From the NCBI RefSeq assembly GCF_002240355.1, contig NZ_CP016353.1, positions 1,228,501-1,292,500 on the forward strand: 64,000 nt of DNA, in the 5' to 3' direction. The translations under genes and the position numbers were made by a program. The notes beneath the pieces are model-generated. The model worked only from the letters and a program-made list of their open reading frames with translations, did not search any database and was not told the DNA's origin. Positions 16,364-24,314 of this stretch are shown one piece after another (the stretch's first letter is position 1; each line of letters begins with the position of its first letter). Origin of the DNA: Prauserella marina (lineage in GTDB: Bacteria > Actinomycetota > Actinomycetes > Mycobacteriales > Pseudonocardiaceae).

Positions 16364-17059
16364 TCAGGAGGTGGTTTGCGCGGTCGGTGTGTTGCGGGCG
16401 GCCAGGTAGGCGTCGACGGTGTGGAGTTTGTGCTGCCGGGTTGCCCATTCGATCTCCGCTTCGGGTGCGTCCGAACGGATCAGGGTGAGCAACTCGTCGT
16501 GTTCCCGAACCGACGCCTCGGTTCGTGAGGGCATGAAGGTGAAGCTGGAGCGGCGGACGAACGACATGCGCTGCCACTCCTGGCCGAGGAGGTCGAGCAA
16601 GTGCCGGTTGGGGCATGCGCTGCACAGTGTCTGATGGAACTGTTCGTTGAGCTGGGTGAACCGCACAGGGTCGAATTCGCCGGTCAACATGGAACGCATC
16701 GCGTCGTTGAGCTCATCGGCTTCCCGCAGGCGATCGGGAGTGAGTTGTCTGGCGCCGAGGCTGGTTGCCGCGCCTTCGAGGAACGCGAGGGTTTGCATCG
16801 TGTCGGCGTAGTCGCTGGTGTTGATGCCGGCGACCTCGGCGCCGACGTTGCGGGTGAAGGTCACGAGTCCTTCGGCCTCGAGCCTGCGAATGGCTTCGCG
16901 GACCGGCACCGTGCTGACGTGGTGTTCCCGCGCGAGCTGATCGAGCACGAGCCGGTAGCCGGCGACGTAGCGTCCGGCCATGATGTTGTCCCGCAGCTCT
17001 CGATAGACCGCTTCGGATTTCGAGAGCTTCTGTCTCCCTGAGGAGGTGGTCCCCGTCAT
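16364..17059 (-). CDS. GntR-family (FadR/FCD) transcriptional regulator of the homoprotocatechuate operon
   Basis: 231 residues from ATG 17059, with GGAAAGG upstream. The N-terminal winged helix contains LSKSEAVYRELRDNIMAGRY, the recognition helix STVPVREAIRRLEAEGLVTF, and VGAEVAGI. The C-terminal FCD domain (about 90-225) has the helical metal- and ligand-binding set: R/E-rich helices, NEQFHQTLCSACPN and a late HDELL with RQHK. FCD regulators are usually relieved by a pathway acid or intermediate. It lies downstream of, and in the same direction as, the hpaD-hpaE operon but is separated by a strong hairpin. The palindromes in front of that operon are its probable target. Confidence 0.9.
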   Translation of the reverse strand: MTGTTSSGRQKLSKSEAVYRELRDNIMAGRYVAGYRLVLDQLAREHHVSTVPVREAIRRLEAEGLVTFTRNVGAEVAGINTSDYADTMQTLAFLEGAATSLGARQLTPDRLREADELNDAMRSMLTGEFDPVRFTQLNEQFHQTLCSACPNRHLLDLLGQEWQRMSFVRRSSFTFMPSRTEASVREHDELLTLIRSDAPEAEIEWATRQHKLHTVDAYLAARNTPTAQTTS

Positions 17060-17081
17060 ATGAACCTTTCCGGGTGCTCGG

Positions 17082-17120
17082 GCCTCGCGGCGGCGACTAG
17101 CGTAACCGCCGCCGCGAGGC
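17082..17120 (-). terminator. Hairpin terminator at the end of the homoprotocatechuate operon
   Basis: A perfect 13-bp stem (GCCTCGCGGCGGC / GCCGCCGCGAGGC) with a 13-base loop, between the hpaD-like stop codon and the gntR start. An 18-bp perfect palindrome (GGGTCACAGCTGTGACCC, 17124-17141) overlaps the hpaD stop codon just upstream. Confidence 0.75.
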
Positions 17121-17126
17121 GCTGGG

Positions 17127-18185
17127 TCACAGCTGTGACCCGACCTTGAAACCGGTCGCCGTGTCGTCCTTGCGGGTATAGGAGAAGCCGTCGGCGCCGA
17201 TGGTGACGTCCATCTCCTGGGATTGCTCACGTTCTCGTACCGGGACGGGGTTGCCGTCGAGGTCAAGTACGGTCGACGCCTCGGTGTACCAGCTCGGCAC
17301 CACGGGGCTGCCCCACCAGTCCCTGCGCTGGTTGTCGTGCACGTCCCAGGTCACCAGCGGATTGTCGGGGTCACCTGTGTAGTAGTCCTGCGTGTAGATC
17401 TCCACCCTGTGCCCGTCCGGGTCGCGCAGGTACAGATAGAAGGCATTGGAGACACCATGCCTCCCGGGGCCGCGCTCGATGGAGTCCGAACGACGAAGCG
17501 CTCCGAGCTTGTCGCAGATGTAGAGGATGTTGTGCTTTTCGTGGGTCGCGAACGCGACGTGGTGCATTGCCGGTCCCGCACCGCCGGTGAGCGCCGTGTC
17601 GTGCACGGTGTCCTTGCGGGCCAGCCATGCCGCGTAGGTGACGCCCTCGCTGTCCCTGATGTCCTCGGTTCGCCGGAACCCGAGACCTTCCAGGTACCGG
17701 GCACCGGTGTCGACATCGGGGTAGACCTGGTTGAAGTGGTCGAGGCGGACGATCGCACCGGCACCATGGTGCTCGTAGTTCCACGTCAGCCGTTCCACGT
17801 GCTCGGTGTCGAAGAAGAACTCGTAGGGGAAGCCAAGCGGGTCCAGTACCCTGACGACCTCGCCGATTCCCTTGCGGAAACCGGCCTCGGTACGGCGGAC
17901 CTCGCAGCCGAGCTCGCGATAGTAGGTCTCCGCCTTCGCGAGGTCGGCCTCGCCGCGCACCCGGAACCCGAACGCGGCTACCGCGGGCTGGGATCCTTGG
18001 CGCAACACGAGATTGTGGTGAATGAACTCTTCCAGTGAACGCAGGTGGATCTCGGTTTCGGTCTCCTCGGTCACCACAAGACCGAGAATGTCCACATAGA
18101 ACTCGCGAGAGGCGGCGATATCGGTCACCACCAGTTCCATGTAGGCGCAGCGGACGATGTCGGGGACGGGGGCGGAGCTGCTCAC
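17127..18185 (-). CDS. hpaD: Homoprotocatechuate (3,4-dihydroxyphenylacetate) 2,3-dioxygenase
   Basis: 352 residues from GTG 18185, chosen because AAAGGAG lies 7 bases upstream. It is an extradiol ring-cleavage enzyme of the vicinal oxygen chelate type, converting homoprotocatechuate to 5-carboxymethyl-2-hydroxymuconate semialdehyde. Metal ligands are His150 (LDHFNQV), His209 (MHHVAFAT) and Glu262 (VEIYTQDYY); their spacing (59 and 53 residues) equals that of the well-studied Brevibacterium HPCD and Arthrobacter MndD enzymes. Whether Fe or Mn is used cannot be told. It is the last gene of the operon, after the dehydrogenase, lyase and FAH-RraA genes. Confidence 0.92.
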   Translation of the reverse strand: MSSSAPVPDIVRCAYMELVVTDIAASREFYVDILGLVVTEETETEIHLRSLEEFIHHNLVLRQGSQPAVAAFGFRVRGEADLAKAETYYRELGCEVRRTEAGFRKGIGEVVRVLDPLGFPYEFFFDTEHVERLTWNYEHHGAGAIVRLDHFNQVYPDVDTGARYLEGLGFRRTEDIRDSEGVTYAAWLARKDTVHDTALTGGAGPAMHHVAFATHEKHNILYICDKLGALRRSDSIERGPGRHGVSNAFYLYLRDPDGHRVEIYTQDYYTGDPDNPLVTWDVHDNQRRDWWGSPVVPSWYTEASTVLDLDGNPVPVREREQSQEMDVTIGADGFSYTRKDDTATGFKVGSQL

Positions 18186-18208
18186 ACTGGATCTCCTTTG
18201 GTCGCGGC

Positions 18209-19774
18209 TCAACGGCCTGCGCGCTTTCCGGAAAAGAACGGGTCGTCGTCGTTGTAGCCTCCCGCGCCGAACCGGGCGGTGTGCACGTCACCGAGCGCGA
18301 CGTGCACGGCCTGCTCCTCGGTGTAGAAGTCGAGCGACCGATAGCCGCCTTCGTGGCCGAGCCCGGATGCCTTGACTCCGCCGAACGGGGACCGCAGGTC
18401 GCGGACGTTGTGCGAATTGATCCACACCATCCCAGCCTCGATCCGGCCAGCGACGAGATGCGCTCGTCTGAGGTCGTTGGTCCACACGTAGGCGGCAAGC
18501 CCGTAGGCGACGTCGTTGGCGAGTTCCACGGCCTCGGCCTCGGTGTCGAAAGGGGTGATGGCGACGACGGGGCCGAAGATCTCCTCCTGGAAGATCCTCG
18601 CGGTACGAGGAACGTCGGCGAACACCGTCGGAGCGAGATAGTTGCCGTGCGGGAGGTGGTCCGGTTTCCCGCCGCCGGCCACGAGCCGGGCCTCGGCCTT
18701 GCCCGCTTCCACGTAGCCGAGCACGCGTTCGTAGTGCTCGGGATGGACCAGTGCGCCGACCTCGGTCGCGGGATCGGCGGGATCGCCGACCTTGATGGCA
18801 CGAGCCCGCTCGGCGTAGCGGGCGACGAATTCGTCGTAGACGGCGCGTTCGACGAGGATGCGGGACGAGGCGGTGCAGCGTTCCCCGTTCAGCGAGAACA
18901 CGCCGAACAGTGTCGAGTCGAGCGCCGCTTCGAGATCGGCGTCGGCGAAGATCACCGCCGGTGACTTGCCGCCGAGTTCCATGGAAAGCGCTTTGAGGTG
19001 ACCGGACGCGTTGCGCGCGATGAGTTTGCCCGTCGTGGTCTCGCCGGTGAAGGAAAGGAGCTGGACATCGGGATGTTTGACGAGGGCGTCACCAGCGACC
19101 TCCCCGATGCCGTTGACCATGTTGAACACCCCATCGGGGACACCGGCTTCGGCGAAGATCGCAGGCCACAGCGACGCGCTGAGTGGGGTGAACTCCGCGG
19201 GTTTGAGCACGACGGTGCAGCCCGAGGCCAGCGCGGGAGCCAGTTTCCACGATTCGAGCATGAACGGCGTGTTCCACGGGGTGATGAGTCCCGCGACGCC
19301 GACCGGTTTGCGGTTGACGTAGTTGAGTTGCATGCCGGGGACTTTGTACGCCTCGTCGGTTTGGGCGACGACGAGGTCGGCGAAGAACCGGAAGTTCTCC
19401 GCGGCTCGTCTCGCCTGCCCCCTGGCCTGAGTGATGGGAAGCCCGGTGTCGAAGGATTCCATTGTGGCCAGTTCGTCGTCGCGGGCTTCGATGGCGTCGG
19501 CGACCCTGTTCAGGATCCTGGCCCGTTCTCTGTTCTTCATCCGTGGCCACGGACCGCTGTCGAAGGCGGTTCGGGCAGCGGCGACGGCGGCGTCGATGTC
19601 GGCTTTTCCGCCGGCGGCCGCCGAGAGGTAGCCGGTGTTGGTGGTCGGTTCGATGACCTCGAAGCTCGCCCCGTCGACGGAATCGGTCAGCTGTCCGCCG
19701 ATGTAGTGCCGGATTCTGCTGGGAAGCGTTTCGGGCCGGGGCCCGGTGGTCGCCTTGTCGGCCGTGGTGCTCAT
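18209..19774 (-). CDS. hpaE: 5-carboxymethyl-2-hydroxymuconate semialdehyde dehydrogenase (HpaE-like)
   Basis: 521 residues from ATG 19774, whose codon overlaps the stop of the upstream lyase gene (ATGA). It is an NAD(P)-dependent aldehyde dehydrogenase with catalytic Cys300 in FSLNGERCTASS, general base Glu266 in MELGGKSP and oxyanion Asn167 in TPWNTP. The SFTGET NAD loop and EEIFGPVV are intact. The sequence and the position beside the extradiol dioxygenase identify it as the semialdehyde dehydrogenase of the homoprotocatechuate pathway. It oxidises the ring-fission aldehyde to the dicarboxylate used by the decarboxylase encoded upstream. Confidence 0.92.
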   Translation of the reverse strand: MSTTADKATTGPRPETLPSRIRHYIGGQLTDSVDGASFEVIEPTTNTGYLSAAAGGKADIDAAVAAARTAFDSGPWPRMKNRERARILNRVADAIEARDDELATMESFDTGLPITQARGQARRAAENFRFFADLVVAQTDEAYKVPGMQLNYVNRKPVGVAGLITPWNTPFMLESWKLAPALASGCTVVLKPAEFTPLSASLWPAIFAEAGVPDGVFNMVNGIGEVAGDALVKHPDVQLLSFTGETTTGKLIARNASGHLKALSMELGGKSPAVIFADADLEAALDSTLFGVFSLNGERCTASSRILVERAVYDEFVARYAERARAIKVGDPADPATEVGALVHPEHYERVLGYVEAGKAEARLVAGGGKPDHLPHGNYLAPTVFADVPRTARIFQEEIFGPVVAITPFDTEAEAVELANDVAYGLAAYVWTNDLRRAHLVAGRIEAGMVWINSHNVRDLRSPFGGVKASGLGHEGGYRSLDFYTEEQAVHVALGDVHTARFGAGGYNDDDPFFSGKRAGR

Positions 19775-20709
19775 GCTGGGTTCCCCTCGTCGACGGGTGT
19801 CAGGTACCGCTCGGCCCGCGCGGCAAGTTCGCAGACGCGCTGCTGTCCCTTCTCGCTCAACGGAAGCAGCGGCGGCCTGACGAACCCTGAGGAGATGAGT
19901 CCGCGCTGGGCCATCAGCCACTTCGCAGGAGCCGGGTTGGTCTCGGCGAAGAGGAGGTCGACGAGCGGGTGAACACCGTAGTGGAGTTCTCGCGCGGTGT
20001 CCCAGTCACCCGCGACGGCCGCGTCGTAGGTGCGCGCGACGGTGGCCGGTGCGATGTTCGACAGCGCCGAGATGAAGCCGACCCCGCCGAGCGCGATCAG
20101 CGGCAGGCACAGCAGCTCGATCCCAGACCACATGAGCAAGTCCTTGCCGCACAGGTGCATGACGCGGGAGAAGTGCTCGAAGTCCTTTGTGGTTTCCTTG
20201 ATGCCGACGATGTTGTCGTGGTCGCGGTACAGCCTCGCGAACGTGTCCGGCGCGATTTCGACGGCCGTGCGCACGGGCACGTTGTAGGCCACGATCGGCA
20301 GGCTGGGAAACTCGCGGGCCACCGTGGAGTACCAGGAATACAGCGCTTCCTGAGTGGGCCGGGTGTAGTACGGCGTGATGATGAGCACGGCGTCGGCGCC
20401 CGCTTCGCCCGCCACGGAGGTGAGCTCCAGCGTCTCGTCGAGTTTCGCCGATCCCGTACCGGGCAGGAACGGCACCGTGTCGGAGACTTCCGAGGCAACG
20501 GTACGGATCGCTTCCGCGCGTTCGGCGACCGACTGTGACGACGGTTCACCCGTCGAGCCGCCGATGGAGATGCCGCGCGATCCGTTGGCGAGCTGCCAGC
20601 GCACCATCGCGCGAAGGCCGTCGTGATCGACGTCGCCATCGTCCGAGAACGGGGTGAACAGTGGTGCGATGGCACCCCGGATCTGCGCCGGGTCGGAGCG
20701 GTACCTCAT
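19771..20709 (-). CDS. Dihydrodipicolinate synthase/N-acetylneuraminate lyase family protein in the homoprotocatechuate operon
   Basis: 312 residues forming a class I aldolase TIM barrel. Schiff-base Lys171 lies in GIKETTKD, Tyr143 in AYNVP, and the substrate carboxylate loop is GGSTGEP (50-56). It is not likely to be lysine-pathway DapA, because it sits inside the catabolic operon, coupled by ATGA to hpaE. DapA-family proteins recur in actinobacterial 4-hydroxyphenylacetate clusters, where their reaction is not settled. An obvious possibility is the retro-aldol cleavage of the last pathway intermediate to pyruvate and succinic semialdehyde, since no HpaI-type aldolase is seen in the window. 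Confidence 0.85.
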   Translation of the reverse strand: MRYRSDPAQIRGAIAPLFTPFSDDGDVDHDGLRAMVRWQLANGSRGISIGGSTGEPSSQSVAERAEAIRTVASEVSDTVPFLPGTGSAKLDETLELTSVAGEAGADAVLIITPYYTRPTQEALYSWYSTVAREFPSLPIVAYNVPVRTAVEIAPDTFARLYRDHDNIVGIKETTKDFEHFSRVMHLCGKDLLMWSGIELLCLPLIALGGVGFISALSNIAPATVARTYDAAVAGDWDTARELHYGVHPLVDLLFAETNPAPAKWLMAQRGLISSGFVRPPLLPLSEKGQQRVCELAARAERYLTPVDEGNPA

Positions 20710-20749
20710 GGTGTCCTTTCCTGAATGGTCATGATTGTCGGCCCGTACC

Positions 20750-22201
20750 TCAGCGCCGCTCGGCGCGCCACTGTTCGAATGCGGCTTTCCAGCGCGGCCC
20801 CATCGGGTAGAGGCCCTCGACCGATTCGCCGTCGGCGACGCGTTCGGCGATGAAGGTCTCCTCCTGCTCCTGGATTTCCGCCGCGGTGAGGACTTCGGCC
20901 ACGAGCGAAGGCGGGATCACGATGGCTCCGTCGTCGTCGGCGACGATGATGTCGCCAGGGCACACGGTCGCCCCTCCGCACGAGATGGTGGTGTCGGTTT
21001 CCCACGGAACGTGCCTTCGGCCGAGCACGGCGGGGTGGGTGCCCGCGCAGTACACGGGAAGGCCGAGTTCGCCGACCGGGCCCGCGTCGCGCACGGCACC
21101 GTCGGTGACGATGCCCGCCGCGCCGCGCACTTTGGCTCGCAACGCGAGGATGTCGCCGAGGGTGCCCGCGCTGGGGTCCTGCCTTGCCTCCATCACCAGT
21201 ACCTCACCCGCGCCGACGGATTCGATGGCCTGCTTCTGAGCGTTGAAGCCGCCACCGTGCTCGGCGAACAAATCCTTGCGATAAGGCACGTAGCGCAGGG
21301 TCCGTGCCGTGCCGACGATCGTGCTGCCGGGAACCAGCGGGCGGACCCCTTCGATGGAGACGTGGTCGAATCCGCGCTTGCGGAGTTGTACCGACAGTGT
21401 CGCGACCGCGACGCCGTGGAGTCGTTCCCGTATCGCCTCGGTGAGCACCGGTCGCGCGCTCGCGACCGGGGTTCCCCATGCGTCGGCGCGTTGTGATTCG
21501 TCCACTGTGGGCGGATGTCCCCAGCCGGGAAGCGGAGGACCTTCGGTGACGGTCGTGCTGAGCTTGCCCGAGGTCGTGGTGGGATCGTCGAGGCTGAACA
21601 CCTCGACGTCGATGCGCGCCCCCGGCTGGGCGACGGAGGAACCGGCCGGCGTTCCGGTGAGGATGACGTCGCCCGGCTCCAGCGTCATCACCCTGGAGAG
21701 GTCGGCGATCAGCAGAGCGAACGGAAAGAGCAGGCCCGCGCTCGTGTCGTTCTGGACCAGCGCGCCGTCGAGCCAGGTCCGGATGCCGATGCGATCGGGA
21801 CGCAGGTGCTCGGCTGGAATCAGGTCAGGGCCGAGCGGGGTGTAGCCGTCGCCGCCCTTGGAGCGTACGTTCGACCCTTTGTCGGCGTAGCGCAGATCGT
21901 GCAGTCCGAGATCGTTGCTCGCGGTGACCCAGCCGACGTGCTCCCACGCCGTTTCCGGGGCAACCCGCAAGGCAGGCTTGCCGATGACGAGCGCGATCTC
22001 GCCTTCGAAGCCGAGCAGTTCGGTGCCTTCCGGCCGGGCCACGGTGCCTGACCCGGTCACCGAGGAGCTGGTCTTGAGGAAATACGAGGGCTGGGAAGGG
22101 GTTCGGCCGCGTTGTTCCGCGCGGGAGCGGTAGCTCAGGTGGACGGCGATCACCTTGCCTGGCCGATGTCCGAGGGCCGCTGTCACCGCGTCGCTCGTCA
22201 C
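20750..22201 (-). CDS. Fusion of fumarylacetoacetate-hydrolase-family (HpaG-like) and RraA/HMG-aldolase-like domains
   Basis: 483 residues from GTG 22201, with GAGGAG 7 bases upstream. The N-terminal half (about 1-225) is a FAH-fold enzyme: GFEGEIALVIGKPA supplies metal ligands Glu66 and Glu68, NDLGLHDLRYADKG follows, and DVILTGTPAG closes it. HpaG-type FAH proteins decarboxylate and isomerise the C8 dicarboxylate. The C-terminal half (about 245-483) is RraA-like: VIVTD-type GIVTDGAVRDAG with Arg371/Asp372 is the metal- and substrate-binding motif of HMG/CHA aldolases and oxaloacetate decarboxylases. One polypeptide could thus carry two late steps. It is the first gene of the operon, under the palindromic operator region. 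Confidence 0.9.
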   Translation of the reverse strand: MTSDAVTAALGHRPGKVIAVHLSYRSRAEQRGRTPSQPSYFLKTSSSVTGSGTVARPEGTELLGFEGEIALVIGKPALRVAPETAWEHVGWVTASNDLGLHDLRYADKGSNVRSKGGDGYTPLGPDLIPAEHLRPDRIGIRTWLDGALVQNDTSAGLLFPFALLIADLSRVMTLEPGDVILTGTPAGSSVAQPGARIDVEVFSLDDPTTTSGKLSTTVTEGPPLPGWGHPPTVDESQRADAWGTPVASARPVLTEAIRERLHGVAVATLSVQLRKRGFDHVSIEGVRPLVPGSTIVGTARTLRYVPYRKDLFAEHGGGFNAQKQAIESVGAGEVLVMEARQDPSAGTLGDILALRAKVRGAAGIVTDGAVRDAGPVGELGLPVYCAGTHPAVLGRRHVPWETDTTISCGGATVCPGDIIVADDDGAIVIPPSLVAEVLTAAEIQEQEETFIAERVADGESVEGLYPMGPRWKAAFEQWRAERR

Positions 22202-22221
22202 TGGAGATCTCCTCGCGCCAA

Positions 22222-22244
22222 ATCGTGCATGATGTCGTATACGA
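22222..22244. promoter_or_regulatory. Tandem palindromic operator upstream of the homoprotocatechuate operon
   Basis: TCGTATACGA (22235-22244) is a perfect 10-bp palindrome and fits the TnGTATACnA pattern of FadR-type GntR operators. Twelve bases away (one helical turn) ATCGTGCATGAT (22222-22233) is a 10/12 match to its own complement. They lie 20-45 bases before the GTG of the FAH-RraA gene, in the region divergent to the IclR gene. The likely binder is the GntR regulator at 16364-17059. Confidence 0.6.
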
Positions 22245-22473
22245 TTTTGAGCATGGCTGTGGAGCGATGTCGCTGTCAAGAGGGCCCGAGGTTTCCTCCC
22301 GCTTTCTCGCTGCCAGCGACGCCGCGATCACAGCGCAGAGCGATCAAGCCGGAAAACGTGGCTCTCACTGGGTTTTCGCTCACGCTTTGCCCGATCCACG
22401 GTCGCCGACCAGGTAGCGTTCGCGCGACACCTGGGGGCACGCGCGACCGCAATGAAGGAAAGGCTGCTTCGCA

Positions 22474-23286
22474 ATGGCGCGGAACATGGCAGGTGACACG
22501 GTCCTTTCACGAGTGGCCAGAGTGCTCAACGCTTTCGAACACGACCGGAGGGTGCTCACGGTCGCCCAGCTCGCGCGCAGGGCGGAATTGCCGGTGCCCA
22601 CCACACATCGCCTCGTCGGCCAGTTGCTCGACGTCGGATTCCTGGAACGCGACGGGAAACACGGCATCAAGGTCGGGATGAGACTGTGGCAGATCGCGAT
22701 CAACGCGCCGGGAGCACGTGAATTGCGTGAGGCGGCGATGCCGTTTCTCGAAGACGTGCACGCGGCGACTCAGCAGCACACGTTTCTCGACGTCCGCGAG
22801 GGCACCGAAGTGCTGATCATCGAGCGGCTGAAAGCTCACAACGCGTTCGGTCGCATTCTGCTCACCCCGGGTATGCGCGTGAGTTCGAACGCCGTGGCAG
22901 GCAGCCTGATCCTGCTCGCCCACGCCCCGAGGGACGTGCAGGAAGCCGCGTTGTCGGCTCCGTTGCGGAAGTACAACAGCAGGACTCCGGTGAAACCGGC
23001 GCAACTCCGGGATCTGTGGGCATCGGCGAGGCGCAACGGCTACATCGTCTGTGACGGCTATGTGGACCCCGACGCTCTGAGCATCGCCGTTCCCGTTCCC
23101 GGCCCCGACAACACCGTGGTCGCCGCGCTCGGCGTCATCGTGCCGAGTCAGCACGCGCAGCCGATGAACCACCTTCCCGTGCTGTTCGCCGCCGCCCGCG
23201 GCATCAGCCGGGAACTGAGCAGGACCCCGCCACCAGGACCCACGAGGATGCTCAGCTACCTGGTCGAAGCCACTCCGGAGAACTGA
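22474..23286 (+). CDS. IclR-family transcriptional regulator
   Basis: 270 residues from ATG 22474 (ATG 22486 is an alternative). The N-terminal winged helix-turn-helix reads LSRVARVLNAFEHDRRVLTVAQLARRAELPVPTTHRLVGQLLDVGFL. The C-terminal effector domain (about 85-255) contains LDVREGTEVLIIERL, SSNAVAGSLILLAHAP and DPDALSIAVPVPGPDNTVVAALGV, typical of IclR ligand domains that bind small carboxylic or aromatic acids. It is divergent from the homoprotocatechuate operon and codirectional with the transporter/Rieske operon, so either or both may be controlled. A palindrome immediately after its stop codon is a candidate operator. Confidence 0.92.
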   Translation: MARNMAGDTVLSRVARVLNAFEHDRRVLTVAQLARRAELPVPTTHRLVGQLLDVGFLERDGKHGIKVGMRLWQIAINAPGARELREAAMPFLEDVHAATQQHTFLDVREGTEVLIIERLKAHNAFGRILLTPGMRVSSNAVAGSLILLAHAPRDVQEAALSAPLRKYNSRTPVKPAQLRDLWASARRNGYIVCDGYVDPDALSIAVPVPGPDNTVVAALGVIVPSQHAQPMNHLPVLFAAARGISRELSRTPPPGPTRMLSYLVEATPEN

Positions 23287-23293
23287 CCGCCGC

Positions 23294-23310
23294 TTCTCAT
23301 TCAATGAGAA
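23294..23310. promoter_or_regulatory. 17-bp palindrome, candidate IclR operator
   Basis: TTCTCATT-C-AATGAGAA is a perfect inverted repeat with a single central base. It begins 8 bases after the iclR stop codon and lies about 135 bases before the first transporter gene, where an operator for the transporter/oxygenase operon would be expected. Confidence 0.55.
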
Positions 23311-23444
23311 TCGGTCTTGGTTCGCCATCAGCGCGACGGCGATAGTGCGCGAGTGCCGCGGTTCGGCGCAGCATCTCCCACCCGATCTTGTCCGCATCCT
23401 GGACCGGCCTGAATCAACGGCGTGTCACGCCAGAGAGGATGCTC

Positions 23445-24314
23445 ATGAGCAGTGCCAGTACGGCGGAACAGGCGGCACCGCCAGGCTCGCCGCCCGACCT
23501 GCGGGGCTCCGCGCCGCGCAGAGAACGATCCGCGAGGCGTCGCGGTGGTGCCTTGTGGCTCGGCGCTCTCGGTTTCGTACTTTTCTTCGCTGCGATCGAG
23601 GTTCTCTCCCGGACATCGGGCCTTTCCGAACAGACCTTGCCGAGAGCCACGACGATCCTCTCGCGCATGGTGACTCTGTTCGCCGACGGTGATTTCCTCA
23701 GCGCCGTGGGCATCACCGTCGTGGGCGCCCTGCTCGGGCTCGCCATCGCGATCGCGCTCGCCGTCCCTTGTGGAGTGTTGCTCGGCAGTTCGAAATGGGC
23801 GCTCACCGTGACCAGTCCGTTGATCGAGCTCTTGCGCCCCATTCCCGCGGTCGCGGTGATCCCACCGGCCTTGCTCCTGTTCGGAACCGGCATGACGATG
23901 AAGCTGTTCCTCGTCGCCTACGCCGCCTTCTGGATCGTTCTCTACAACACCATCTACGCGGTCCGCGACGTCGATCCGGTGACAAAGGACAGTGCTCGTT
24001 CCTACGGGTTCTCCCGCAACCAGGTGCTGTTCAAGGTGAGCCTTCCCAGCGCGGCACCGGCCATCTACACCGGAGTCCGGATCGCCTGTACGGCGGCGTT
24101 GCTTGTCGCCATCGGCGTCGAGCTGATCGGCGGCGGTGTCGCGGGGGTCGGCGAATGGCTCGTCGAAGCGCAGGAAGCGGTGACCCGCAAGGCCGACGTC
24201 TACGCAGGCGCGTTCTTCACCGGCCTGATCGGACTCGCGTTCAATCTGCTGCTCAACATCGGGGAGCGGCGGGCGTTCTCGTGGAGCATCGCCGGCCGGA
24301 AGGAGGCGTCGTGA
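23445..24314 (+). CDS. SsuC/TauC-type ABC transporter permease (first of two)
   Basis: 289 residues from ATG 23445, chosen for AGAGAGG at 6-base spacing; in-frame ATG 23439 is too close to it. After a polar, basic N-terminus there are about six membrane helices: GALWLGALGFVLFFAAIEV, the ITVVGALLGLAIAIALAVP pair, ALLLFGTG and others. The binding-protein-dependent permease loop, KDSARSYGFSRNQVLFKVSLPSA with an EAA-like motif, contacts the ATPase. The SsuC/TauC/NitT family imports sulfonates, taurine, nitrate, thiamine precursors and aromatic acids. It is the first gene of an operon continuing with a second permease, binding protein, ATPase, oxygenase and reductase. Confidence 0.9.
   Translation: MSSASTAEQAAPPGSPPDLRGSAPRRERSARRRGGALWLGALGFVLFFAAIEVLSRTSGLSEQTLPRATTILSRMVTLFADGDFLSAVGITVVGALLGLAIAIALAVPCGVLLGSSKWALTVTSPLIELLRPIPAVAVIPPALLLFGTGMTMKLFLVAYAAFWIVLYNTIYAVRDVDPVTKDSARSYGFSRNQVLFKVSLPSAAPAIYTGVRIACTAALLVAIGVELIGGGVAGVGEWLVEAQEAVTRKADVYAGAFFTGLIGLAFNLLLNIGERRAFSWSIAGRKEAS

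Noticed and set aside
19771-20709. Lysine-biosynthesis dapA
   Set aside because: It is translationally coupled to hpaE inside a catabolic operon; the family includes many lyases with other substrates.
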